Assembly (NCBI GenBank): GCA_027315315.1
Contig: DAHUYG010000039.1
Span: forward strand, 1 to 64,000
Direction: 5' to 3'
DNA: 64,000 nt
Source: Acidimicrobiaceae bacterium
GTDB lineage: Bacteria; Actinomycetota; Acidimicrobiia; Acidimicrobiales; RAAP-2
Both the position numbers and the translations under genes were made by a program. Of this stretch, positions 37,557-44,564 are shown piece after piece (positions within the stretch are counted from its first letter, which is position 1; every line of letters starts with the position of its first letter). The notes under the pieces are model-generated. The model did no database searches, had not been told where the DNA came from, and was given only the letters and a program-made list of their open reading frames with translations.

Positions 37557-38903
37557 CACGCTCGGGTTGAGGACCCCGTCGGGATCGAGCGCGGACTTGA
37601 TCGCCCCGAAGACGGCGAGCTCGGCGGGGCTGCGGCTCAGATGCAGCCACTTGCGCTTGGCGATCCCGATGCCGTGCTCGGCGCTGACCGAGCCCCCGAG
37701 GCCCGAGGCGAGCTCGAACACCGCAGCGTCGAGCGCGTCGTCCTCGGGTGCCACGCCGGTCACGTTCACGTGCACGTTGCCGTCGGCGGCGTGGCCGAAC
37801 AGCCACACCTCGGCCCCGGGCGCGACGTCCCGCACCACGCCGGGCACCCGGTCCACGAACTGCGCGATCGCACCCATCGGGACGGCGACGTCGAGCTTGT
37901 GCGGGGTGCCGCGGCGGTTGATCGCCTCGGTGTGCGCCTCCCGGTAGCGCCACAGCTCGCCGGCGCGCGTCGCATCGAGCGCGACGGCCACCTCCTCGAC
38001 GCCCCCGAGTGCGTCGACCGCCTCGGAGAGCTCGGTCGTCGGGTCGTCGTCGGCCGACGCCTCGACCAACAGGTAGGCGCCGTGGGGGCGCTCGAAGGGG
38101 TCCGGCAGCCCGGTGTGCCCACGCACGAGGGCGAGGCCGGGGGCGAAAAAGAGCTCGACCGCGGACAAGGAGGCGAGCCCGCGTCGCAAATCCGAGGCCG
38201 CCTCGATCGCGGCGTGCGCGTCGCGCAACGCGAGCAGCGCGACGACCCGCTCGGGGCTCCGCCGCACGAGGCGCAGGCGGGCCTCGGTCAGCACCCCGAG
38301 GGTCCCCTCGCTGCCGCACAGGAGGCTCGGGAGGTGATAGCCGGTGTTGTCCTTGACGAGGCCCGACATGTGCGAGACCGTCTCCCCCGAGCCGAGGACC
38401 GCGCTCACCCCGAGCAGCTGCGCCCTGGTGTCGCCGTGGCGCAGCACACGGATGCCCCCGGCGTTGGTGGCGACCGTCCCCCCGACCGTGGCGCTGGCCC
38501 GGCTGGCCAGGTCCACCCCGTAGGCCCATCCGGCACGCTCGGCCGCGGACTGGAGCGCCTCGATGCGCACACCCGCCCCGGCGCTCGCCTGCCCCGACAG
38601 CGCGTCGACCTCCAGGTCCCAGAGGCGCACCAGGCTGCAGACCACCTCGCCCTCGAGCGGGACGGTGCCCCCCGACAGGCTGGTCGCACCGCCCTGCAGC
38701 GCGAGCGCGACGCCGTGGCGGCGGCACAGCTCGACGAGCGCCGCGACCTGCTCGGTCGAGCCGGGTCGGAGGACCCCGGGCGAGGAGCCCGAGAAGCGCC
38801 CCGTCCAGTCCACCGTGTAGCCGGCAACCACGTCGGCGTCGCGGAGCACGTGCTCGGGACCCACGATCGAGACGGCCTCGTCGAAGAAGGCGGGATCGAC
38901 CAC
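37542..38903 (-). CDS. FAD-linked oxidase, GlcD / D-lactate dehydrogenase type
   Basis: A 453-residue flavoprotein. The N-terminal PCMH FAD domain has ALQGGATSLSGGTVPL and ATVGGTVATNAGGIRVLRHG. The C-terminal domain has PHKLDVAVPMGAIAQFVD, FGHAADGNVHVNV and SAEHGIGIAKRKWL, the signature of glycolate/D-lactate dehydrogenases. The GTG at 38903 keeps it clear of the divergent GT87 gene; a longer GTG at 39005 would overlap it. The electron acceptor and 2-hydroxyacid are unknown. Confidence 0.88.
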   Translation of the reverse strand: MVDPAFFDEAVSIVGPEHVLRDADVVAGYTVDWTGRFSGSSPGVLRPGSTEQVAALVELCRRHGVALALQGGATSLSGGTVPLEGEVVCSLVRLWDLEVDALSGQASAGAGVRIEALQSAAERAGWAYGVDLASRASATVGGTVATNAGGIRVLRHGDTRAQLLGVSAVLGSGETVSHMSGLVKDNTGYHLPSLLCGSEGTLGVLTEARLRLVRRSPERVVALLALRDAHAAIEAASDLRRGLASLSAVELFFAPGLALVRGHTGLPDPFERPHGAYLLVEASADDDPTTELSEAVDALGGVEEVAVALDATRAGELWRYREAHTEAINRRGTPHKLDVAVPMGAIAQFVDRVPGVVRDVAPGAEVWLFGHAADGNVHVNVTGVAPEDDALDAAVFELASGLGGSVSAEHGIGIAKRKWLHLSRSPAELAVFGAIKSALDPDGVLNPSVLLGG

Positions 38904-38976
38904 GACACGATGGTCGCACGCCGCGGGGTCCCGGCCGAAAGGGGCGGTGCGATCGACCCGTGGCGTATGGTCCAGG

Positions 38977-40170
38977 ATGGCCGAGACCAAGGCGGCTCGC
39001 GTCACCCTCGCGTCCGACGAGCGCTGGCTGTTCGCCCTGGCCTGCGCCGGGTGGGCGGCCGTCGCCTTCTACCTGGCCCACTGGGGGACCGACTGGGCGC
39101 TCGACCTGCGCGTGTACCGGGCCGCCGGCCACAGCCTCTACAGCGGCGGCCATCCCTACAGCGAGCAGTTCACCGTCCACCAACTCGCATTCACCTATCC
39201 GCCCTTCGCGCTCCTCGTGCTGAGCCCCCTGTCGGTCGGCCCCCTGCCGGCGATGAAGGCGCTCTGGTGGTTCTTGAACGAGGCGGCGCTCGTCGCGCTG
39301 ATCGAGGTGGTCGTGGCGCGGCTGTTCTCCCTATCCCCGAGGCGTGCGCTCCTCGTCGCGGCCGCGACGGCCGCCGTCGGGACGTTGGCCCTCGAGCCGC
39401 TGCGCAGCAACCTCGACTACGGCCAGATCAACGTGCTGCTCATGGTGCTGGTGGTCCTCGACGTGCTGAAGGTGCGGGGCCCGGGCCGCGGGGTGCTCTG
39501 CGGGATCGCCGCCGCGATCAAGCTCACCCCGCTCGTCTATCTCGCCTTCTTCCTCGTGCAGCGCGACCTGCGATCGACCGCTCGGGGCATCGTCACGTTC
39601 TTCGGCCTGAGCGCGCTCTCGTGGATCGTGCTGCCGTCAGGCTCGTCGCGCTACTGGCTCCACGAGGCGTTCTCACCCTCGCGCACGGGGCACCCCGGGC
39701 TCGTCTCGAACCAGTCGTGGTACGGCATCGTGCACCGGGTCCCGTTCCATGCCGGGGCGGCCGGCGTCGCCCTGTGGGCGGGCGCGTTCGTCATCACCGT
39801 GGCGCTCGGGGTGCTCGCCGCCCGGTGGCTCATCGCCCTCGGTCGCCCGGTCGACGCGCTGGTCGCGCTCACGATGACCGAGCTGTTGATCAGCCCGATC
39901 TCGTGGTCCCACCACTGGTCATGGGTGATCCTCGCCCCGCCGCTCGTGGTCAAGCGGTGGCGGAGCGACCGGGCACTCGGAACGGCGCTCGGCGTGCTGA
40001 TGGTGCTCGCCCTGGCCGCCCCCTACTGGTGGTCGGTGCACGGATGGCCGGGCGCACTGCTCGCCGACTCGCTCACCCTTGGGGGCGCGGCGCTCCTCGT
40101 GGTCCTGGCCCGGCGGGCCCGGGTCGAGATCCGAGCGGCGGGCCGCCCGCCCGCCGTGGTGCCGGCGTAG
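38977..40170 (+). CDS. GT87-family (DUF2029) polyprenyl-phosphate-dependent mannosyltransferase-like membrane protein
   Basis: A 397-residue integral membrane glycosyltransferase with about ten hydrophobic segments. Family marks are DLRVYRAAGHSLY, TYPPFALLVL, SNLDYGQINVLLM, AAIKLTPLVY and PISWSHHWSW. Related mycobacterial enzymes (PimE and others) use polyprenyl-phosphate mannose on lipoglycans outside the membrane. The ATG at 38977 was chosen over an upstream ATG that would overlap the divergent oxidase. The acceptor is unknown. Confidence 0.87.
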   Translation: MAETKAARVTLASDERWLFALACAGWAAVAFYLAHWGTDWALDLRVYRAAGHSLYSGGHPYSEQFTVHQLAFTYPPFALLVLSPLSVGPLPAMKALWWFLNEAALVALIEVVVARLFSLSPRRALLVAAATAAVGTLALEPLRSNLDYGQINVLLMVLVVLDVLKVRGPGRGVLCGIAAAIKLTPLVYLAFFLVQRDLRSTARGIVTFFGLSALSWIVLPSGSSRYWLHEAFSPSRTGHPGLVSNQSWYGIVHRVPFHAGAAGVALWAGAFVITVALGVLAARWLIALGRPVDALVALTMTELLISPISWSHHWSWVILAPPLVVKRWRSDRALGTALGVLMVLALAAPYWWSVHGWPGALLADSLTLGGAALLVVLARRARVEIRAAGRPPAVVPA

Positions 40171-40182
40171 GGGGCCGGCACC
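40158..40182. terminator. bidirectional hairpin between GT87 gene and ABC permease
   Basis: GGTGCCGGC (40158-40166) and GCCGGCACC (40174-40182) form a perfect 9-bp stem with a 7-base loop over the GT87 stop codon. It lies between convergent genes, fitting a shared intrinsic terminator. Confidence 0.65.
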
Positions 40183-40188
40183 GGCGAA

Positions 40189-41079
40189 TTACGAAAGGAC
40201 GCGGCGGCGGAAGTTGCGCAGCCCGATCGCGAGGAACAGCGCCCCGAACGCCGCCACGACCGGATAGATGACGTAGAGGTGCATGTGGGGCGCTGCGGTG
40301 AACACCGCCCGCATCCCCTCGTTCACGTAGATGAGCGGGTTGATGAGCACGAGCGTCTGAAGCCAGTGCCAGCCGCCGACCCGCACCGGCGAGAGGGTCG
40401 TCCAGCCGTAGTAGGTGCCCCCGAGGAACGTGATCGGCAGGATGATGAAGCCGAACATGAGTCCGATGTTGCGGGGCTCGAAGCTCGTGCCGAGGAGGAG
40501 CCCGAGCCCGGCCATGGCCACGCTGGCCAGCGGGACGAGGGTCACGATCAACGCCCAGTGCAGCTGGAGGTGGGCCTCCACCCCCGCCGCATGGACGACC
40601 GAGGCGATCGGCAGCACGATGGCGGCCGAGATGATCGACTGGGCGGTGCCCGAGAGCACCTTGGCCATCGCCACCAGCCAGATCGGGCACGGGGCCTGGA
40701 CCCGGTCCTCGATCTCCCGGGTGAAGCCGAACTCCTGGGACATCGCGAGGGCGATCGACTGCACGCCCTGAAACATGACCGAGATCCCGACGACGCCCGG
40801 CACGAGGACCGTGGCGAAGTCCGACTGCTGGGCCGAGCCGTGGCCGCCGATGCCCTGGCCGATCTTCGGGAACACATAGAGGAACACGAAGCAGAGGAGG
40901 AACGGCTGGATCAAGGTGCGCAGCACGAACTCCCAGATGTGCTTGTACAGCACCACCAGGTCGCGCAGGAGGAGCCCCCCGAGCGCGATCCAGCTCGCCG
41001 AGACGACCGAGCGCAGGCCGGGCGGAGCGGTGCCCGCTCCCCCCTCGACGCGTTCGGTGACGAGCGTGGCGTCGCTCAC
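40189..41079 (-). CDS. ABC-2 type transporter permease
   Basis: A 296-residue membrane protein with six hydrophobic segments (about 55-75, 95-115, 140-165, 170-195, 205-225 and 265-285). FGFIILPITFLGGTYYGW and INPLIYVNEGMRAVF are ABC-2 permease signatures shared with DrrB/NodJ-type exporters. The GTG start overlaps the ATPase stop as GTGA, so it forms a two-gene exporter. The substrate is unknown. Confidence 0.9.
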   Translation of the reverse strand: MSDATLVTERVEGGAGTAPPGLRSVVSASWIALGGLLLRDLVVLYKHIWEFVLRTLIQPFLLCFVFLYVFPKIGQGIGGHGSAQQSDFATVLVPGVVGISVMFQGVQSIALAMSQEFGFTREIEDRVQAPCPIWLVAMAKVLSGTAQSIISAAIVLPIASVVHAAGVEAHLQLHWALIVTLVPLASVAMAGLGLLLGTSFEPRNIGLMFGFIILPITFLGGTYYGWTTLSPVRVGGWHWLQTLVLINPLIYVNEGMRAVFTAAPHMHLYVIYPVVAAFGALFLAIGLRNFRRRVLS

Positions 41080-42068
41080 TCGCGCAGGTCCTTGCCGGTG
41101 AGGTTGATGAAGACGGTCTCGAGGGTCGGCTCCGAGATGCTGAGATCGACGATCGGGAACCCGCCGCGCTCGGCGAGCGTGACGAGCCTCGGCACGATCC
41201 GGTCCTCTCCCTGCACGTGCAGCTCGACCACGCCGTGCTCCGCCACCCGGTGCCGCGTCACCCCTTCGAGCTCCCGGCCCAGCAGCTCGGCCAGCTGCGC
41301 CGCGTCTCCGGTCGTCTGGACGGTGACGACGGTGTCGGCACCGACGCTGCGCTTGAGGGCGGCGGGGGTGTCGAGGGCGAGGATGCGCCCGTGGTCCATG
41401 ATGGCCACCCGGTCACAGAGGCGGTCCGCCTCCTCCATGTAGTGCGTCGTCAGCATGATCGTCTGCCCCTGAGCGTGCAGCCGGCCGAGGAGGTCCCAGA
41501 GCACGAGCCGGCTCTGGGGGTCGAGGCCGGCCGTCGGCTCGTCCAAGAAGAGGACGGTCGGGCGGTGGAAGATCGCGCGGGCCACCATGAGCCGCTGGGC
41601 CATCCCGCCCGAGAGCGCGTAGACCGACGCCTTGGCCCACCGCGTGAGCTGGAAGTCCTCGAGCAGTTCGTCGGCGACCGCCCTCGAGGTGCGCGCCCCC
41701 ATGCCGAACAGGCGCCCGTGGAAGTAGAGGTTCTCCCAGACGGTGAGCTGGCGGTCGAGCGTGTTCTCCTGGGACACGATGCCGCAGATCTGCTTGACGA
41801 GGGCGGGGTGCCTCGCCACGTCGATCCCGGCCACGAAGCCACGGCCCGAGGTGGGCACCACGCGCGTGGTGAGGATGCCGGCCGTCGTCGTCTTCCCGGC
41901 GCCGTTCGGCCCGAGCAGGCCGAAGATCTCACCGGCGCCCACGTCGAGGTCCAGGTGGTCGACGGCGGCGAAGTCGGTGCCCGGATAGACCTTGGTGAGC
42001 TGCTCGGTGTGGATGACCGCGCCTCCCGCCGTCCCGGCCACCGCCGGTTGCGCCTGTGCCGTCGTCAC
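41076..42068 (-). CDS. ABC transporter ATP-binding protein, DrrA type
   Basis: A 330-residue ABC ATPase. Walker A is GLLGPNGAGKTTTAGIL, the signature LSGGMAQRLMVARA, and Walker B VLFLDEPTAGLDPQ; the switch His lies in TTHYMEEADRL. The C-terminal 90 residues are the accessory domain typical of daunorubicin-resistance-type exporters. The start is GTG. It is coupled to a GNAT gene upstream and to the permease downstream. Confidence 0.94.
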   Translation of the reverse strand: MTTAQAQPAVAGTAGGAVIHTEQLTKVYPGTDFAAVDHLDLDVGAGEIFGLLGPNGAGKTTTAGILTTRVVPTSGRGFVAGIDVARHPALVKQICGIVSQENTLDRQLTVWENLYFHGRLFGMGARTSRAVADELLEDFQLTRWAKASVYALSGGMAQRLMVARAIFHRPTVLFLDEPTAGLDPQSRLVLWDLLGRLHAQGQTIMLTTHYMEEADRLCDRVAIMDHGRILALDTPAALKRSVGADTVVTVQTTGDAAQLAELLGRELEGVTRHRVAEHGVVELHVQGEDRIVPRLVTLAERGGFPIVDLSISEPTLETVFINLTGKDLRE

Positions 42069-42559
42069 CCGTCGGATCGTAGGCCACGGCCTCCCGGGCG
42101 GCCGACGTCGACGACGAACCGGATGGCCTCGTGGCCCCCGCCGCTGAAGGTGCCGCGGGCCTCGGCGCCGAGGGCCCGGGCGACGCCCAGGGAGGCCACG
42201 TTGGCCGGGTCGATCACGAGGCTGGCCGTCGTGCAAGCGGTGTGCTCCGAGAGGTGCGCGAGGAGCAGGCGCAGCGCCCGGAGCGCGTAGCCACGCCGGC
42301 GGTGCGGCCGAAAGACGCTGTAGCCGAGGTTCACCCCTCCGGGCTCCAACCATCCAGGAGAGGGATCGGCGTCGACCCAGCCCACAAGTTCCTCGCCGGC
42401 CAGGATCACCGCGCTCGGCTCGGGGTGGTCGCTCCCCGGGCCGAGCCAGCGCTCCCATTCGGCATCCCGGCCGGCGATTAGGAGCCGATCCTCGCCGGGC
42501 GCCGGCGGGCGGATGGCGACCACACCGTCGCTGCGGGGCCAGGCTTCCCCTCCTGTCAC
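42065..42559 (-). CDS. GNAT acetyltransferase, RimJ/RimL-like
   Basis: A 164-residue acetyltransferase. NLGYSVFRPHRRRGYALRALRLLL gives the RimJ/RimL-type motif A in two parts, and VIDPANVASLGVARALGA the second motif. The start is GTG. It is coupled to the ABC exporter by GTGA, so it could modify an exported compound; that is only context. Confidence 0.85.
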   Translation of the reverse strand: MTGGEAWPRSDGVVAIRPPAPGEDRLLIAGRDAEWERWLGPGSDHPEPSAVILAGEELVGWVDADPSPGWLEPGGVNLGYSVFRPHRRRGYALRALRLLLAHLSEHTACTTASLVIDPANVASLGVARALGAEARGTFSGGGHEAIRFVVDVGRPGGRGLRSDG

Positions 42560-42702
42560 GTTTGACGAACCAAGACGAGACCCCCTGCGCTCACCGACGC
42601 CACGTCTTCATTCTTCGGGGGCGCCAATAGGCGGTGCGCCCACCTCGGGGCGGTTGCCGTCGGAACTCGGGCCGGGCGCGGTCGTGGACTCGGGCGTGAG
42701 GG

Positions 42703-42775
42703 AGCCTGGGAGGAGACTCGAACTCCTGACCTGCGCATTACGAGTGCGCTGCTCTACCGGCTGAGCTACCCAGGC
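42703..42775 (-). tRNA. tRNA-Thr (anticodon CGT), no encoded CCA
   Basis: A 73-base cloverleaf on the minus strand. GCCTGGG pairs with CCCAGGC. The D-arm is GCTC-AGCCGGTA-GAGC. The anticodon loop CTCGTAA has CGT, reading ACG. The T-arm holds GTTCGAGTC. The base after the discriminator does not begin CCA, so the tail must be added after transcription. Confidence 0.93.
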
Positions 42776-42823
42776 GGATCGGCGACGCACCGCGCGCCGA
42801 GCGCCGTATCGTAGGCCGCCCGC

Positions 42824-43918
42824 TCAGCCCTCCGTCCCCAGCCTGAGGAGCAGGGACTCCACCATGAGCGACTCGTTGGGATTGCGCTCGAGGGAGAGGG
42901 CGGCGGCCGTGATCGCCTCGGTGGCCCGTGCGCAGCGCTCGACCTCGCCCCCGGGGTTGGTGCCCGCCGACAGCGCTCCGGCCAGCCGGTCCCGGTACGC
43001 CCTCGCCAGCACGCCGAACCCGGCCCGGATCTCGTCGGTCCGCCAGCGCCGCTCCTCGCGGTGGTGGCGCTCGACGATCTCGCGCCGGCGGGGGACGCTG
43101 CGCTCGGCCAGGCTCTCGGCCTCGGCCTCGAGCTCGCGCAGCTCCTCGGCGTGCTGTTCGCGCAGGGGGGCCACCGCCTGCTCGGCCGCCGCGAGCAGCT
43201 CGCGGGCGAGCTCGGCCGCCACCGCACCGTCGCCGTTCAGGCGGCCCGGCACCGAGCGCCAGAGCTCGTGGCGCTCCACGTAGCCATCGTCCTCGGCGAG
43301 CAGGCGGGCCCGGTCGACCTCGCCGCCCGCACCGTCGGCGACGACCCGGGCGCGGCCGGGCTCCACCCCGCGCGACACGAGCCACTGCGCGAGCACCCCG
43401 GGGGGGACCGGTGGGAACCGGACCTCGACGCAGCGACTGGCGATGGTGACGAGCTCGGGTGGCACGGTGTCGCAGAGGAGGACGAAGACGGTGGCGGGCG
43501 GCGGCTCCTCGACCGTCTTCAAGAGCGCCGGGGCCGATCGGATGGCCAGATGGACATCGGCCACCACGAGCACCTGGCGCTCGGCCTCGTAGGGCCTGCG
43601 CTGCGCGAGGAGCGAGATCCGCCGGGCGTCGTCCACCGCGAGGGCGGCGCCGGAGCGCTCGACCACGACGAGGTCGGGATGGGTCCCAGCCAGCGCCCGC
43701 CGGCAGGTGTTGCACGCGCCGCAACCCCCCGAGGGGCACAGCAGGGCGGCGGCGAACGCGCTCGCCGCCGGCCGCACCCCCGAGCCCGAGGCGCCGAGGA
43801 ACAGGTACGCGTGCACTGGGCGGCGAGCCGACCGGCGCAGCGTGGCGACTGCCGGGGCCTGGCCGACGACGCCCTCGAAGAGCGCGGCGACCGGTCGCTC
43901 GTCGGGGGCGAGCGTCAC
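42824..43918 (-). CDS. holB: DNA polymerase III delta-prime subunit
   Basis: A 364-residue AAA+-fold clamp-loader subunit. VVGQAPAVATLRRSA opens it, a zinc module is CPSGGCGACNTC (about residues 61-72), and ALLKTVEEPPPATVFVLL carries the usual family block. The P-loop position reads GASGSGVR, lacking the Lys-Ser/Thr, so it should not hydrolyse ATP. E. coli delta-prime is also ATPase-inactive. A long Arg/Glu-rich coiled segment precedes the C-terminus. Coupled to tmk by GTGA, an arrangement common in bacteria. Confidence 0.9.
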   Translation of the reverse strand: MTLAPDERPVAALFEGVVGQAPAVATLRRSARRPVHAYLFLGASGSGVRPAASAFAAALLCPSGGCGACNTCRRALAGTHPDLVVVERSGAALAVDDARRISLLAQRRPYEAERQVLVVADVHLAIRSAPALLKTVEEPPPATVFVLLCDTVPPELVTIASRCVEVRFPPVPPGVLAQWLVSRGVEPGRARVVADGAGGEVDRARLLAEDDGYVERHELWRSVPGRLNGDGAVAAELARELLAAAEQAVAPLREQHAEELRELEAEAESLAERSVPRRREIVERHHREERRWRTDEIRAGFGVLARAYRDRLAGALSAGTNPGGEVERCARATEAITAAALSLERNPNESLMVESLLLRLGTEG

Positions 43919-44541
43919 GACGGGGGCCCGAGGCGACCGAGGACCGCTGCGGCAACCGACCGCGCCACCTGCTCGACGCTCCCCTCGCCCTCCACCCGCA
44001 CCCAGTGCCCGGGGTCCCCGGCGGCGAGCGTGCGGTAGCCCTCGGCCACCCGCCGGTGGAAGCCCGCGTCGAGGCGCTCAAGGCGGTCGGCCGCCGCCGC
44101 GCCGATCCGGCCGCGCGCCACCCCGAGGGGGACGTCGATCAGGACCGACAGGTCGGGATCGAGGCCTCCGGTGGCGAACGCCAGCAGCCCTTCGAGCCGC
44201 TCCCGGTCGAGCCTCCGGCCGAAGCCCTGGTAGGCGAGCGTCGAGCCGTTGTAGCGGTCCGTCACGACCCAGCGGCCAGCGACGAGTGCCGGCTCGAGCA
44301 CCTCCTCGACGTGCAGCGCCCGGTCGGCAGCGACGATGAGCGCCTCGGCCCGGGGCGACATCGCGCCCTCGGAGTGGAGCATCAGGTGGCGAAGCCCCGA
44401 TCCGACGGCGGTGGCACCGGGCTCGAAGGTGAGCAGTGCGCCGAGCGAATCCGCGAGGAGCCGGGCCTGGGTCGACTTGCCGCAGCCGTCGACGCCCTCG
44501 AGCGCGATCAAGCGCCCCCTCCGGGTCGCCGTGTGCTCCAC
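43915..44541 (-). CDS. tmk: thymidylate kinase
   Basis: A 208-residue dTMP kinase. The P-loop is LIALEGVDGCGKSTQARLL, the DRY motif is VVTDRYNGSTLAYQG, and the LID region is RGRIGAAAADRLERLD. The GTG at 44541 is set by the P-loop distance and a GAGAGGTG site. It lies 23 bases past topA and is coupled to holB, so DNA topology and replication genes share a run. Confidence 0.93.
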   Translation of the reverse strand: MEHTATRRGRLIALEGVDGCGKSTQARLLADSLGALLTFEPGATAVGSGLRHLMLHSEGAMSPRAEALIVAADRALHVEEVLEPALVAGRWVVTDRYNGSTLAYQGFGRRLDRERLEGLLAFATGGLDPDLSVLIDVPLGVARGRIGAAAADRLERLDAGFHRRVAEGYRTLAAGDPGHWVRVEGEGSVEQVARSVAAAVLGRLGPPS

Positions 44542-44564
44542 CTCTCTATTGTGCGGGCTCGCCG

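Noticed and set aside
42610-42650. Possible extra RNA gene or hairpin near tRNA-Thr
   Set aside because: A weak GGCGC/GCGCC repeat is present, but no cloverleaf, known RNA motif or terminator T-tract could be built.
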